DNA of 64,000 bases from the NCBI RefSeq assembly GCF_000236565.1, contig NZ_AHAM01000144.1, forward strand, positions 1 through 64,000. Reading direction: 5' to 3'. Numbering within the stretch: position 1 is the first letter of the stretch; the number at the start of each line of letters is the position of its first letter. The stretch is from Mesorhizobium alhagi CCNWXJ12-2 (lineage in GTDB: Bacteria; Pseudomonadota; Alphaproteobacteria; Rhizobiales; Rhizobiaceae). Made by a program: the position numbers and the translations under genes. Below the pieces are notes generated by a model that ran no database searches, had not been told where the DNA came from, and saw nothing but the letters and a program-made list of their open reading frames with translations. This document shows, piece after piece, positions 1-9,588 of this stretch.

Positions 1-143
1 TGTAACCCTCGCCTTCTCCGATCGCCAAGACTGCAGAATAGAAACCGACATGACGGCCGGCCGATCTCCCCCCTTGTGGGGGAGATGTCCGGCAGGACAG
101 AGGGGGGCAACGTAGAGCACCCAAACTTGCGGGGAGAAACAAG
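1..143. repeat. Upstream gap with palindromic intergenic element
   Basis: This gap precedes the dihydrolipoyl dehydrogenase gene. A TAA at 3-5 may end an upstream gene, but too little is visible to say. Two adjacent hairpins follow. Arms 64-72 and 78-86 (ATCTCCCCC/GGGGGAGAT) pair around a CTTGT loop, then GTCC at 87-90 pairs with GGAC at 95-98, followed by a G-rich tail. This hairpin-plus-tail layout is typical of rhizobial intergenic mosaic elements and recurs in variant forms elsewhere in the window. Confidence 0.7.
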
Positions 144-1544
144 GTGATGAAAGAAATCTCCTGCAAGCTTCTGGTCGTCGGCGCGGGTCCGGGCGGCTAT
201 GTCTGCGCTATCCGCGCCGGGCAGCTTGGCGTGGATACCGTCATCGTCGAGGCGAAGAAGCCGGGCGGCACCTGCCTGACCGTCGGCTGCATCCCTTCCA
301 AGGCGCTGATCCACGCCGCTGAGGAATTTGAAAAGATTGTCCACATGGCAGGCGGCAAGGGCCCGCTCGGCATCTCGCTGTCGACGCCCAAACTCGACCT
401 TGCGAAGACTGTCGCCTGGAAGGACGGCATAGTCGGCCGGCTGACCGGCGGGGTCTCTAGCCTGCTGAAGAAGGCCAAGGTGAAAACCGTCCATGGCTGG
501 GCGAGATTCCGGGACGGCAAGACGGTGGAGGTCGAGACCGAGACCGGAATCCAGGTGATCCGCGCCGAGACAGTAGTGATCGCCACCGGCTCGGTTTCGG
601 TAGAGCTGCCTTCCCTGCCCTTCGGCGGACCGGTGATTTCATCGACGGAAGCGCTGGCGCTGAGCAAATTGCCGGAAAAGCTGGTCGTGGTCGGCGGCGG
701 CTATATCGGGCTGGAACTAGGCACGGCCTTCGCCAAGCTTGGTTCGCAGGTGAGCGTCGTCGAGGCCGAGCCGCGCATCCTGCCGCAATACGACGCCGAG
801 CTGACCCGGCCGGTCGCCAAACGGCTTTCCGAACTCGGTGTCGAGGTGCTGACCGGGGCCAAGGCCAAGGGCATGTCGACAAAGGGCGACGCGCTGCTGG
901 TCGAAACCGGCGATGGCGCGGAGAAACGGCTGGCAGCCGACAAAGTGCTGGTGACGGTCGGGCGCAAGCCGGCGACCGAAGGCTGGGGGCTCGAAGAACT
1001 CGTCCTCGACCGCAACGGCAGATCCATCCATATCGACGACCAGTGCCGCACCTCGATGCGCGGCGTCTATGCGATCGGCGACGTGGCCGGCGAGCCGATG
1101 CTGGCGCATCGGGCCATGGCACAGGGCGAAATGGTGGCCGAGATCATCGCCGGCCACAAACGGAACTGGGATAAGCGCTGCATCCCGGCGATCTGCTTCA
1201 CCGACCCGGAAGTGGTGACCGCCGGCCTTTTGCCCGACGAGGCGAGGAAGACGGGCGCCGAGATCAAGGTCGGGCAGTTTCCGTTTTCGGCCAATGGCCG
1301 CGCCATGACCAAGCTAGGCGAGGAAGGCTTCGTCCGGGTCGTCGCCCGCGCCGACAATCATGTCGTGCTCGGCATCCAGGCGGTCGGCCACGGCGTTTCC
1401 GAGCTGTCGACCGCCTTCGGCCTGGCGATCGAAATGGGCGCGCGGCTGGAGGATATCGCCGGCACGATCCACGCCCACCCAACGCTGGGCGAGGGTTTCC
1501 AGGAAGCGGCGCTCAAGGCGCTGGGGCATGCGCTGCATATTTGA
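144..1544 (+). CDS. lpdA: Dihydrolipoyl dehydrogenase (E3)
   Basis: This is the FAD/NAD-dependent E3 subunit, which reoxidises dihydrolipoamide in 2-oxoacid dehydrogenase complexes in the cytoplasm. The N-terminal GAGPGG dinucleotide-binding motif is near residue 13. The redox-active disulfide lies in [13 protein letters not shown] (Cys44 and Cys49), an NAD-binding GGGYIGLE motif follows near residue 188, and the C-terminal HAHPT...E signature gives the catalytic His445-Glu450 pair. The 466 residues are normal for the family. The frame opens with GTG at 144 directly followed by ATG at 147, and GGGGAG at 131-136 fits either start. No E1 or E2 gene is in the window, so which complex it serves (pyruvate, branched-chain or 2-oxoglutarate) cannot be decided. 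Confidence 0.95.
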   Translation: MMKEISCKLLVVGAGPGGYVCAIRAGQLGVDTVIVEAKKPGGTCLTVGCIPSKALIHAAEEFEKIVHMAGGKGPLGISLSTPKLDLAKTVAWKDGIVGRLTGGVSSLLKKAKVKTVHGWARFRDGKTVEVETETGIQVIRAETVVIATGSVSVELPSLPFGGPVISSTEALALSKLPEKLVVVGGGYIGLELGTAFAKLGSQVSVVEAEPRILPQYDAELTRPVAKRLSELGVEVLTGAKAKGMSTKGDALLVETGDGAEKRLAADKVLVTVGRKPATEGWGLEELVLDRNGRSIHIDDQCRTSMRGVYAIGDVAGEPMLAHRAMAQGEMVAEIIAGHKRNWDKRCIPAICFTDPEVVTAGLLPDEARKTGAEIKVGQFPFSANGRAMTKLGEEGFVRVVARADNHVVLGIQAVGHGVSELSTAFGLAIEMGARLEDIAGTIHAHPTLGEGFQEAALKALGHALHI

Positions 1545-1602
1545 GGGGGTGCGGCGCTTTTCTGGCCGCCCTCAGCACCGCCCCTCACCTGCCTGCCGGC
1601 AT

Positions 1603-1700
1603 CCTCTCCCCGCAAGAACGGGGAGAGGAGAGTGGCGACAACGCTGGCGCCCCCCTTTCCCCGTCCTGAGCTTGTCGAAGGATCATGGGGAGAGGGTAAG
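1603..1700. repeat. Composite intergenic repeat between convergent lpdA and ALDH genes
   Basis: The gap 1545-1730 between two convergent genes holds a 9-bp hairpin (CCTCTCCCC at 1603-1611, GGGGAGAGG at 1620-1628). A TCCTGAGCTTGTCGAAGGA block follows at 1664-1682, then another GGGGAGAGGG arm. The CTGAGCNTGTCGAAGG core is widespread in alphaproteobacterial intergenic DNA. No gene is seen in the gap. As it lies between two stop codons, it may also act as a bidirectional transcript end. Confidence 0.65.
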
Positions 1701-1730
1701 GGTGAGGGGCAAATTGCGGTACGGGAGAAT

Positions 1731-3158
1731 CTACTCCCCGTACCCCACGATCCCCTTGATCTCGAGAAAATCGTGGATCGCCCAGTCGGCATATTCGCGG
1801 CCGTTGCCGGACTGCTTGTAGCCTCCGAAGGGGGCGAAGGTGTCCCACTCCGGGTAGTTGATGCTGACCTGGCCGGCCCTCAGCCGCATTGCGACGTTCC
1901 GCGCATTCTCCAGGTTTTTCGACTGCACATAGGCCGCGAGGCCGTAGACGGTGTCGTTGGCGATTTTCACCGCATCGTCCTCGTCCTTGTAGGACATGAT
2001 CGAAAGCACCGGCCCGAAGATTTCCTCGCGCGCGATGGTCATTTCGGGCGTGACGTGACCGAAAACCGTCGGCCGCACATAATAGCCGCGGTTGAGGTTT
2101 TCGGGATGGCCGGGTCCGCCGGTGACCAATGTCGCACCTTCCGAAATGCCGCTTTCGATCAGCCGCTGGATCTTGTCGTATTGAAGCTGGCTGACCACAG
2201 GCCCGAGCCTTGTTTCGGTTGAACGCGGATCGCCGACATTGTGGGCTTCGGCGGCTTCCTTCGCCACCGCCAGCGCTTCGTCGTGGCGATCCGCCGGGAC
2301 GAGCATGCGGGTCGGCGCATCGCAGGACTGGCCGCTATTGCCGAAGCAGGCATTGACGCCCTTGCGGACGGCACGGGCGAAATCCGCGTCGGGCAGGACG
2401 ATGTTGGGCGACTTGCCGCCGAGTTCCTGCGCCACGCGCTTGACCGTATCGGCGGCGGTCTTGGCGACGATGATGCCTGCCCGGGTCGAGCCGGTGAACG
2501 ACACCATGTCGACATCGGGATGGCCAGCCATGACCTGCCCGACATCCGGACCGGTGCCGTTGATCATGTTGTAGACGCCCTTCGGTGTGCCGGCCGCATC
2601 CATCACCTCCGAGAACACGATGCCGCTGATCGGCGCGATCTCGGAAGGCTTCAGCACCACTGTGCAGCCGGCGGCGATGGCCGGGGCGACCTTGCAGACG
2701 ATTTGGTTGAGCGGCCAGTTCCACGGCGTGATCAGTGCGCAGACGCCGATCGGCTCCTTCACAACCATGGTCGTGCCGCGCTTTTCAGTGAACTCGTAGT
2801 CTTCGAACGCCTTGATCGTCGATTCCAGATGCGCGCGGCCGGCCCAGGCCTGCGCCTCGCGCGCCCAGGTGATGGGCGAACCGTTTTCCTGGCTGACCGC
2901 CTGCGCGATATCCTCGAAGCGCTCGTTATAGACTTCGAGAATGCGGTTCAGGAGCTTCAGCCTTTCGGCCTTCGTGGTCAGCGAGAAGGTGGTGAAGGCG
3001 GCCTTGGCCGCAGCGACCGCCTTGTCGACATCGGCTTTAGATCCGACGGAAATCGCGGTGTAGGCTTCCTCGGTCGACGGATCGATGACGTCCAGCGTCG
3101 CCGGGGCGACCGGAGAAACCCATTCGCCGTCGATGTAGAATTTCAGATGGTTGCTCAT
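1731..3158 (-). CDS. NAD(P)-dependent aldehyde dehydrogenase
   Basis: This 475-residue aldehyde dehydrogenase oxidises an aldehyde to its acid. The oxyanion-hole Asn147 (PWNWP), general base Glu245 (QELGGK) and nucleophile Cys279 (GNSGQSC) are all present, as is the LKPSE coenzyme motif near residue 170. The start ATG at 3158 is preceded by CGGAG. It lies 102 bp downstream of an amine-oxidase-type gene and an acetylpolyamine amidohydrolase on the same strand. The context therefore suggests an aminoaldehyde from polyamine breakdown, such as 4-aminobutyraldehyde, as the substrate. That is inferred from neighbours; the family alone does not fix the substrate. Confidence 0.9.
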   Translation of the reverse strand: MSNHLKFYIDGEWVSPVAPATLDVIDPSTEEAYTAISVGSKADVDKAVAAAKAAFTTFSLTTKAERLKLLNRILEVYNERFEDIAQAVSQENGSPITWAREAQAWAGRAHLESTIKAFEDYEFTEKRGTTMVVKEPIGVCALITPWNWPLNQIVCKVAPAIAAGCTVVLKPSEIAPISGIVFSEVMDAAGTPKGVYNMINGTGPDVGQVMAGHPDVDMVSFTGSTRAGIIVAKTAADTVKRVAQELGGKSPNIVLPDADFARAVRKGVNACFGNSGQSCDAPTRMLVPADRHDEALAVAKEAAEAHNVGDPRSTETRLGPVVSQLQYDKIQRLIESGISEGATLVTGGPGHPENLNRGYYVRPTVFGHVTPEMTIAREEIFGPVLSIMSYKDEDDAVKIANDTVYGLAAYVQSKNLENARNVAMRLRAGQVSINYPEWDTFAPFGGYKQSGNGREYADWAIHDFLEIKGIVGYGE

Positions 3159-3260
3159 GATTGGTACTCCGGGTTGGTTTCTCGGGTCGGCAGTATGGCC
3201 GGGCGTGCAGCGATCCGTTGGCTTATATCCGCCGCATGGTTTAGGAAAAAGGCCTCGGTC

Positions 3261-4580
3261 TCAGCGCTCCAATGCGTCGAGCGCGCGATACCAGGCGATG
3301 GCGGCGGCAACGCCGACGCGGCGGAACCGGTGAAACGGGATTGGACGGATCGGCGAGACCGGAAAGGGCAGCGCCGCCGGGTCGCGCGTCGCGGCGTATT
3401 CCGCGATGCGGGCGCCGAGCGATGTCATCAAGCCGACGCCTCGCCCCTGGCAGCCGACGGCGGCGATCAGCCCGTCCTGCGGCTCATGCAGATGCGGCAG
3501 GTGGTCGGGCGTGATCGCAACGCGGCCGAACCAGCGCCGTTCGATCGCGACGCCCTCCAGCGCCGGAAAGAGCCGCGTCATGGCGCGTTCGAGATGCGCC
3601 CAGTCGGCGGCGCTGCGCGGCAGGCTCATGCGGCCGCGGCCGCCCAGCATCAGCCGGCCGTCCGGGCTCTTGCGAAAGTAGATGAGGATACGCCGCGAAT
3701 CCGATACGGCCTGGCCGCCGGGCAGGATGCTTGAGGCGATCGAAGGAGGCAGTGGCGCGGTGGCGATCTGGAACGAGTGCAGAGGCACGATGGTGCGCGC
3801 CAGTCCGGGGATGAGCCCGTCCGAATAGGCATTGGCCGCCGCGACGACTGTCTTGGCCACGAGCGATCTGCCGCCGGCCGTCTCGACGCGCCAGGCGCCG
3901 GCGTGGCGGGTAAGCCGCGTCACGCGCTCGTTGACGGCGATCCGCGCACCAGCCTCGGCGGCGATCCGGCCCAATTCCAGCGTGTAGGCGAGCGGGTCAA
4001 TGACGCCGGCGCGCCGGTCGAACCAGCCGCCGATATAGCCGAGCGCGCCGGTCTTGGCGGCAATTTCGCCCGGGCTCAGGATCGAGGCGTTGACGCCGCG
4101 TGCGCTCCATTGCTGCGCCCGCTTCTCGGCGGCCCGCAGCGCCGTGTCGGTATGCGCCGCCTGTATCCAGCCGTTTCGCGCATGCGAGACGTTCAGGCGC
4201 TCGGTCCTGATCAGGTCGAAGACACTGTCGGCGGTGCCTGCCGCAAAGGCGATGAGGCGCTTGCCGCGCTGCTCGCCGAAATGCTCGATCAGCCAATCCG
4301 GATCGTATTTCAGGCCAGGAATGACCTGCCCGCCATTGAGACCGGACGCGCCCCGCCCGATTTCCTGCGCTTCGATGACACGGACCGAAAGGCCACGGCG
4401 TGCCGCTTGCAGCGCGGTCGAGAGCCCCATGATGCCGGCTCCGACGACCACCAGATCCACATGCTCGCCACCCTCCAACGGCTGCGAAACAGGAGCGGCA
4501 TCGGCCGGGACCTGCCACAACTGCATGCCGATGGTGGCTGCCTGCCGCTGGATGAATGTTTTATCGACCGGCTCGTTCAA
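3261..4580 (-). CDS. FAD-dependent amine oxidase of the DAO family (PuuB-like)
   Basis: This glycine-oxidase/DAO-fold flavoprotein of 439 residues has the FAD-binding VVVGAGIMGLSTALQAA motif at about residues 44-60. The C-terminal AVGCQGRGVGLM segment is typical of PuuB/OrdL oxidases, which oxidise gamma-glutamylputrescine or related amines to aldehydes. The start is a TTG at 4580, 5 nt after the amidohydrolase stop; the next in-frame ATG is at 4526 with no better ribosome site. Being directly coupled to an acetylpolyamine deacetylase and followed by an aldehyde dehydrogenase supports oxidation of a freed polyamine or diamine. The exact substrate is not shown by the sequence. Confidence 0.85.
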   Translation of the reverse strand: MNEPVDKTFIQRQAATIGMQLWQVPADAAPVSQPLEGGEHVDLVVVGAGIMGLSTALQAARRGLSVRVIEAQEIGRGASGLNGGQVIPGLKYDPDWLIEHFGEQRGKRLIAFAAGTADSVFDLIRTERLNVSHARNGWIQAAHTDTALRAAEKRAQQWSARGVNASILSPGEIAAKTGALGYIGGWFDRRAGVIDPLAYTLELGRIAAEAGARIAVNERVTRLTRHAGAWRVETAGGRSLVAKTVVAAANAYSDGLIPGLARTIVPLHSFQIATAPLPPSIASSILPGGQAVSDSRRILIYFRKSPDGRLMLGGRGRMSLPRSAADWAHLERAMTRLFPALEGVAIERRWFGRVAITPDHLPHLHEPQDGLIAAVGCQGRGVGLMTSLGARIAEYAATRDPAALPFPVSPIRPIPFHRFRRVGVAAAIAWYRALDALER

Positions 4581-4585
4581 GGCAC

Positions 4586-5617
4586 TCAGCCGCCCTCGAA
4601 GCCGGTGAGCACGCCGACGGCGTTGATGCCGATCTCGTCGACCGCGTAGCCGCCCTCCATGACGAAGAGCGTCGGCAGGCCGAGCGCCGCGATCCTCCTG
4701 CCGATCTTCGGGTAGTCCGCGCTCGTCAGCTTGAACTGGCTGATCGGGTCCTTCTCGAACGTGTCAACGCCGAGCGACACCACCACGATATCCGGGGAGT
4801 AGTCCTGGAGCTTGCCGCAGGCATCCTCCAGCGCCGCACTCCAGCTTTCCCAGCCCGTGCCGAAGGGCATCGGATAATTGTGGTTCAAGCCCTCGCCATC
4901 GCCCGCGCCGCGCTCGTCGGCATGGCCGAGGAAGAACGGGTACTCGGTCATCGGGTCCCCGTGCAGGTTGAGCACCTGCACGTCGCCGCGCTGATAGAAA
5001 ATCTCCTGCGTGCCGTTGCCGTGGTGATAATCGACATCGAGGATCGAGACGCGCGCCGCGCCCCGGTCGCGAAACCACTGCGCCGTCACAGCCGCATTGT
5101 TGATGTAGCAGTAGCCGCCCATGAACCCCGCCCCGGCATGGTGGCCCGGCGGGCGGCAGAGCGCGAAAGCCGAGCGCTCACCTGCCTTGACGATACCGGC
5201 TGCGGTCATCGCCACGTCGTAGGACGATTTGATCGCCTCCCATGTGCCCTTCACGAAGCTCGCGCCGCCGTCGAATGAGTAGAAGCCGAGCAGCGCGTCT
5301 ATGGTTTTCGGCCTGACGTCGCCGCGCAGGCCGCGCGTCGGCCAGGTGAACGGGATCGCCGAGCCGGATTTGCCGGACGCCTCCCAGAGCGGCCAGACGG
5401 TCGGCAGGAAGTCGAGATAATCCTGCCGGTGGACGCGCATCGCAGCGGTGAGATCGTGCGTCTCGGGCGCAAGTATGGGGCCGAGCGCCTCGGATTCGAC
5501 GCGGGCCCTGACGATCTCGGCGCGGGACGGCTTTTCGAACCCGGGAACGATCGCCCCTGCCACCAGTTCCATCTGTCCGCCATGGCCGGCATGCAGCGGC
5601 GAAAATACAGTCTTCAT
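4586..5617 (-). CDS. Acetylpolyamine amidohydrolase (histone-deacetylase fold)
   Basis: This 343-residue zinc amidohydrolase should deacetylate N-acetylated polyamines (acetylputrescine, acetylcadaverine, acetylspermidine). Key residues correspond closely to the characterised Mycoplana ramosa enzyme as I remember it: Glu17 in the substrate channel, tandem His159-His160 in RPPGHHAG, zinc ligands Asp196, His198 (DVDYHH) and Asp285, and catalytic Tyr324 in EGGYA. ATG 5617 is chosen over a longer frame because GGGAAATCC lies just upstream and the protein then begins at the conserved MKTVFSP. It heads a three-gene minus-strand unit with the amine oxidase (5-nt gap) and aldehyde dehydrogenase, and is divergent from the amidohydrolase at 5760. 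Confidence 0.92.
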   Translation of the reverse strand: MKTVFSPLHAGHGGQMELVAGAIVPGFEKPSRAEIVRARVESEALGPILAPETHDLTAAMRVHRQDYLDFLPTVWPLWEASGKSGSAIPFTWPTRGLRGDVRPKTIDALLGFYSFDGGASFVKGTWEAIKSSYDVAMTAAGIVKAGERSAFALCRPPGHHAGAGFMGGYCYINNAAVTAQWFRDRGAARVSILDVDYHHGNGTQEIFYQRGDVQVLNLHGDPMTEYPFFLGHADERGAGDGEGLNHNYPMPFGTGWESWSAALEDACGKLQDYSPDIVVVSLGVDTFEKDPISQFKLTSADYPKIGRRIAALGLPTLFVMEGGYAVDEIGINAVGVLTGFEGG

Positions 5618-5759
5618 GGATTTCCCTTTGGCTGTTCGCCGCGAACCTAGCCGCAGGCGCTGGCACTTCACAAGCGCCGCTCTTGGGCCAAGACCGATCT
5701 TCCGGCTGGTCTGGCGTTTGGATACCAGGCGGTGCTAGCCTCCTGACAACGGAGCCTTC

Positions 5760-7421
5760 ATGACCTTCGCAGACCTGATTGTCACCAATGCGCGCGTCCT
5801 TACGATGGACAGCGAAAACCCGGCAGCCGAGGCTGTCGCCGTCAAGGACGGCCTGATCCTGTCGATGGGCGACAAACGCTCGGTTCTGGAAACGCGAGGC
5901 CCGGACACGAAGATGATCGACGCCGGCGGCGGCTCTGTCATCCCGGGCTTCATCGAAGCGCATATGCATCTTTTCTCCGGCGCGGCCGAGCTTGCGCATC
6001 TGCAGCTTGCCGGCATTGCCGGGTTCGATGCGCTGCAAGGCGCCATCCGCGGCTACGCGGCTTCAAACCCGAACAGGAAAATGCTGGTCGGCCAGGGCAT
6101 CGACTATACGGTGCTGGGAAGCGAGCGCGTCACCCGCCATCATCTCGACCGCATCCTGCCCGACCGCCCCTTCGTCATGGGCGCGCCCGACCATCACACG
6201 ATGTGGGCCAATACCAAGGCGCTCGAAATGGCCGGCATATTGCACGGCAGGACGCTCGGTCCCGGCAACGAGATCGTCATGGGCGAAGACGGTCTTGCCG
6301 AGGGGGAGTTGCGCGAAGGCGAGGCTTTCGGGCCGGTCGTGGCGCTGGCCGGCGAGGAGCGCGCACGGCTCGGCCTGTCGACCGGCGGCGAACCCGATCC
6401 TGCCCCGACACCCGAGGAGCGCGCCGCCGACCGCGACATTTTGCGGCGCGGCCTTGCCTGGTGCGCCAGGCACGGCATCACCTCCATCCAGAACATGGAC
6501 GGCAACCTCTACCAGCTTGAGCTGCTGTCGGAGATCGAGGCGGAGGGCGGCCTGGCCTGCCGCGTGAAGATTCCGTTCCACTACAAGAACTTCATGACGC
6601 TCGACATGCTCGGCAAGGCGTCGGCCATGGCCGAGCGTTACGACAGCGAGTGGCTGTCATCCGGCATGGTCAAGGTGTTCTACGACGGCGTGCTGGACTC
6701 CTGGACGGCGGTGATGATCGAGCCCTATGCTGACCGGCCGGACTGGCGTGGCGAGCCACTGTTTTCGCCGGAAGAGTTCGCCGAAGTCGCCGTCGAAGCC
6801 GACCGTCGAGGCCTGCAGATCGCCGTGCATGCCATCGGCGACGGTGCGGTGCGGGCCGTGCTCGACGGCTATGAGGCGGCGCAGAAGAAGAACGGCAGGC
6901 GCGACAGCCGCCATCGCATAGAGCATATCGAGGTCACGACCGAGGCCGACGTGCCGCGCTTCGCCGAACTCGGCGTCACCTGCTCGATGCAGCCTCCGCA
7001 TCCGCCAGGCGCCATGGGCTTGCCGCTCGAACCGACGATTTCGCGCATCGGCCGCAAGCGCTGGCCGCTGAGCTATGCCTGGCGCACGCTGAAGGACGCC
7101 GGCGCGCATGTCGTCTTCGCCTCCGACTGGCCGGTTTCGCCGATCGACCCGATCGCCGGCATCCAGGCGGCAGTGCTGCGCAAGCCTTGGGCAGAAGGCA
7201 TGCCGGACCAGCACTTTTCGCTGCAAGAGGCGCTGGCCAGCTACACGGTGGAAGGCGCCTATGCCGGCTTCATGGAACACCGCAAGGGCATGCTGAAGCC
7301 CGGCTATCTAGCTGATATCGCAGTGCTTTCCGGGGACATTGAAGCGACTGCGCCCGAGGCGCTGCACGCGATCCGCGTGGCGACGACGATCTGCGGCGGA
7401 AGGATCACCTGGCAGCAGTGA
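5760..7421 (+). CDS. YtcJ-type metal-dependent amidohydrolase
   Basis: This 553-residue member of the amidohydrolase superfamily (Amidohydro_3, YtcJ/LAF3 type) has the metal-binding HMH at His68/His70 (GFIEAHMH). Later His motifs (AVHAIGDGA near residue 366) and the Asp of FASDWPVSP are also visible. ATG 5760 follows GGAG at about 5750. It is the first gene of a plus-strand run leading into the polyamine ABC importer, divergent from the acetylpolyamine amidohydrolase. An amide or formamide hydrolase acting on an imported nitrogen compound fits this place. Substrates of this family are rarely predictable. Confidence 0.85.
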   Translation: MTFADLIVTNARVLTMDSENPAAEAVAVKDGLILSMGDKRSVLETRGPDTKMIDAGGGSVIPGFIEAHMHLFSGAAELAHLQLAGIAGFDALQGAIRGYAASNPNRKMLVGQGIDYTVLGSERVTRHHLDRILPDRPFVMGAPDHHTMWANTKALEMAGILHGRTLGPGNEIVMGEDGLAEGELREGEAFGPVVALAGEERARLGLSTGGEPDPAPTPEERAADRDILRRGLAWCARHGITSIQNMDGNLYQLELLSEIEAEGGLACRVKIPFHYKNFMTLDMLGKASAMAERYDSEWLSSGMVKVFYDGVLDSWTAVMIEPYADRPDWRGEPLFSPEEFAEVAVEADRRGLQIAVHAIGDGAVRAVLDGYEAAQKKNGRRDSRHRIEHIEVTTEADVPRFAELGVTCSMQPPHPPGAMGLPLEPTISRIGRKRWPLSYAWRTLKDAGAHVVFASDWPVSPIDPIAGIQAAVLRKPWAEGMPDQHFSLQEALASYTVEGAYAGFMEHRKGMLKPGYLADIAVLSGDIEATAPEALHAIRVATTICGGRITWQQ

Positions 7422-7567
7422 TGGCACGGCGATTGCATGACGATAGGGGATGCGTTGAATCGCGGTTCAGAAGGGCCGGTTGCCAAGCATGCCGGCATGT
7501 GATGACAATTGAGCGGGAACACCGCCCGGCCGCAAAGAGCCGGGATGGACATTGAGCGGGGCGTTTT

Positions 7568-8662
7568 GTGCCGGCAGCACCGGGTAGGAATGCGATTGAA
7601 GTTCGCAGCGTCAGCAAGCTGTTTGGAACCAGCGAAGCGCAAGTGGCTGCGCTGGACAATGTCTCGGTAGGGATCCGGGAAAATGAGTTCTTCACCCTGC
7701 TCGGGCCGTCCGGATGCGGCAAGACCACGCTGCTCAGGCTGATCGCCGGCTTCGACTATCCAACCGAAGGCGAGATACTGCTCTACGGCCAGGACATCGC
7801 GCCGCTGCCGCCCTTCAAGCGGCCGGTCAACACGGTATTCCAGAGTTACGCACTGTTCCCGCATATGACGGTCAGCCAGAATATAGGTTTCGGCCTGGAA
7901 ATGCTCGGTAAGCCGAAGGCCGAGGTCGAGGCGCGGGTTTCGGCCATGCTCAAGCTGGTCAAGATGGAGGCGCTGAAGGACCGCCGCACCAGCCAGATTT
8001 CGGGCGGCCAGCAGCAACGCGTCGCGCTGGCGCGAGCGCTCGCACCGCAGCCCAAGGTGCTGCTGCTCGACGAGCCGCTGTCGGCGCTGGACTATAAGCT
8101 GCGCAAGGAGATGCAGATCGAGTTGAAGCGGCTGCAGAACGAGACAGGCATCACCTTCATCTTCGTGACGCATGACCAGGAGGAGGCCCTGACCATGTCG
8201 GACCGCATCGCGGTCATGTCGTCGGGCAGGATCCTGCAGGTCGGCTCGCCCTGGGACATCTACGACCGCCCGGCGGAGCGTTTCGTCGCCGACTTCATCG
8301 GCGACAGCAATTTTTTGCCGGCTTCCGTCGGCGCCATTGAAAGCGGCATTGCGAGAGTGAAGCTGCTGTCGGGAGCGGAGATCTCCGCCACCGTCGCGGA
8401 GGGTTACCAGCCGAAGGCCGAAGCGACCGTCGCCGTCAGACCGGAGCATGCCACGGCGGTGAGAACGGGAGGACAATTGCCGGGATCGGTGGAGAATGTC
8501 GTTTATCTCGGCACAGACACGCATATACACATCAAGCTGGACAGCGGCGGCAATTTCACGGTGCGCCAGCAGAACATGCGCAGCCAGTCCTGCGGCTTTG
8601 AAGTCGGCGAGCGCGTCGGCGTGCAGATCGCGGCGGATGCCGCGCAGGTTCTGAAGGACTGA
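7568..8662 (+). CDS. potA: Polyamine-type ABC transporter ATP-binding protein
   Basis: This 364-residue ATPase drives import by the PotBC permease pair. It has Walker [10 protein letters not shown] (near residue 50), signature [13 protein letters not shown], Walker B VLLLDEP, the H-loop VTHD, and a C-terminal TOBE-like regulatory domain from about residue 245. The start is GTG at 7568 with GCGGGGCG just upstream. It sits 146 bp after the YtcJ-type gene and 2 nt before potB. The order A-B-C-D is that of spermidine/putrescine importers, and the adjoining acetylpolyamine degradation genes support that substrate class. Confidence 0.92.
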   Translation: MPAAPGRNAIEVRSVSKLFGTSEAQVAALDNVSVGIRENEFFTLLGPSGCGKTTLLRLIAGFDYPTEGEILLYGQDIAPLPPFKRPVNTVFQSYALFPHMTVSQNIGFGLEMLGKPKAEVEARVSAMLKLVKMEALKDRRTSQISGGQQQRVALARALAPQPKVLLLDEPLSALDYKLRKEMQIELKRLQNETGITFIFVTHDQEEALTMSDRIAVMSSGRILQVGSPWDIYDRPAERFVADFIGDSNFLPASVGAIESGIARVKLLSGAEISATVAEGYQPKAEATVAVRPEHATAVRTGGQLPGSVENVVYLGTDTHIHIKLDSGGNFTVRQQNMRSQSCGFEVGERVGVQIAADAAQVLKD

Positions 8663-8664
8663 CG

Positions 8665-9588
8665 ATGACCAGCGCCGCCGAGATCGTCAGACAGGCGGAG
8701 CGCGACGATGTCCGCTCGCGCTGGCTGCTTTCGGCGCCGGCGCTGCTGATCATCTTCTTCGCCGCCATCGGGCCGCTCTTCGTGATGCTCGCCTACTCAT
8801 TCATGGCGAAAGGCGACTACGGCGACGTCCGGTTTGGCGAGTTCTCGCTCGACGGCTGGTTCTCCGTCCTCTTCCAGCGCGACATCTTCGACGATACGAT
8901 CGGGCTCGCCGATGCGCACCTGTCGATCTTCTGGCGCTCGGTCAAGCTGTCGCTGATCACCACCATTGTGACGCTGGCGCTGGGTTTTCCCACCGCCTAC
9001 TTCATCGCCACGCGCCCGCCGCATACGCGTGAGGTCTGGGTATTCCTTGTCACCATCCCGTTCTGGACGAACCTGCTGATACGCACGTTTGCCATGCAGG
9101 AAGTGATCCGCAACGAAGGCATTCTGAACACGGTGATGATCCGGCTGGGGCTGATCGACCAGCCGATTCAGCTCATGTACACCGACGCCGCGATCCTCTT
9201 CGGCATGGTCTACGTCTACCTGCCGCTGATGGTGCTGCCGCTCTATGCCAGCATGGAGAAGCTGGACTTCCGCCTCGTCGAAGCCGGCTATGACCTCTAC
9301 GCGACGCGACTGCGGGTGCTGTGGCGCATCATTATCCCTCTGGTGCGGCCCGGCATCGTTGCCGGTTCCATCCTGGTGTTCATCCCGTCGCTCGGCGCTT
9401 ACGTCATTCCGCGCGTCCTTGGCGGTGGCAAGAGCATGATGCTTGGCAATTTGATCGAACTGCAGTTCGGCGCCGGCCGCAATTGGCCGCTCGGCGCCGC
9501 CATCTCGATCACCCTGATGGCCATGGTGATGGTGGCGCTGCTAGTCTATGTGCGCAACGCAGCGCGCTCGGGAGCGCAACATGGCTAG
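8665..9588 (+). CDS. potB: Polyamine-type ABC transporter permease 1
   Basis: This inner-membrane permease of 307 residues has about six transmembrane segments. Its cytoplasmic EAA loop, EAGYDLYATRLRVLWRIIIP, docks the ATPase. The N-terminal segment from about residue 22 (LSAPALLIIFFAAIGPLF) is the first membrane helix. It begins 2 nt after potA and its stop overlaps the potC start by 8 nt (ATGGCTAG), so the genes are translationally coupled. It should form the channel with PotC for polyamines or a related cation. Confidence 0.92.
   Translation: MTSAAEIVRQAERDDVRSRWLLSAPALLIIFFAAIGPLFVMLAYSFMAKGDYGDVRFGEFSLDGWFSVLFQRDIFDDTIGLADAHLSIFWRSVKLSLITTIVTLALGFPTAYFIATRPPHTREVWVFLVTIPFWTNLLIRTFAMQEVIRNEGILNTVMIRLGLIDQPIQLMYTDAAILFGMVYVYLPLMVLPLYASMEKLDFRLVEAGYDLYATRLRVLWRIIIPLVRPGIVAGSILVFIPSLGAYVIPRVLGGGKSMMLGNLIELQFGAGRNWPLGAAISITLMAMVMVALLVYVRNAARSGAQHG

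Noticed and set aside
2241-3734. Open frame of about 497 codons on the plus strand, antisense to the aldehyde dehydrogenase and amine oxidase genes
   Set aside because: It is Arg/Asp/Gly-rich with no recognisable domain and runs opposite two clear genes. High-GC codon bias on the minus strand creates such frames.
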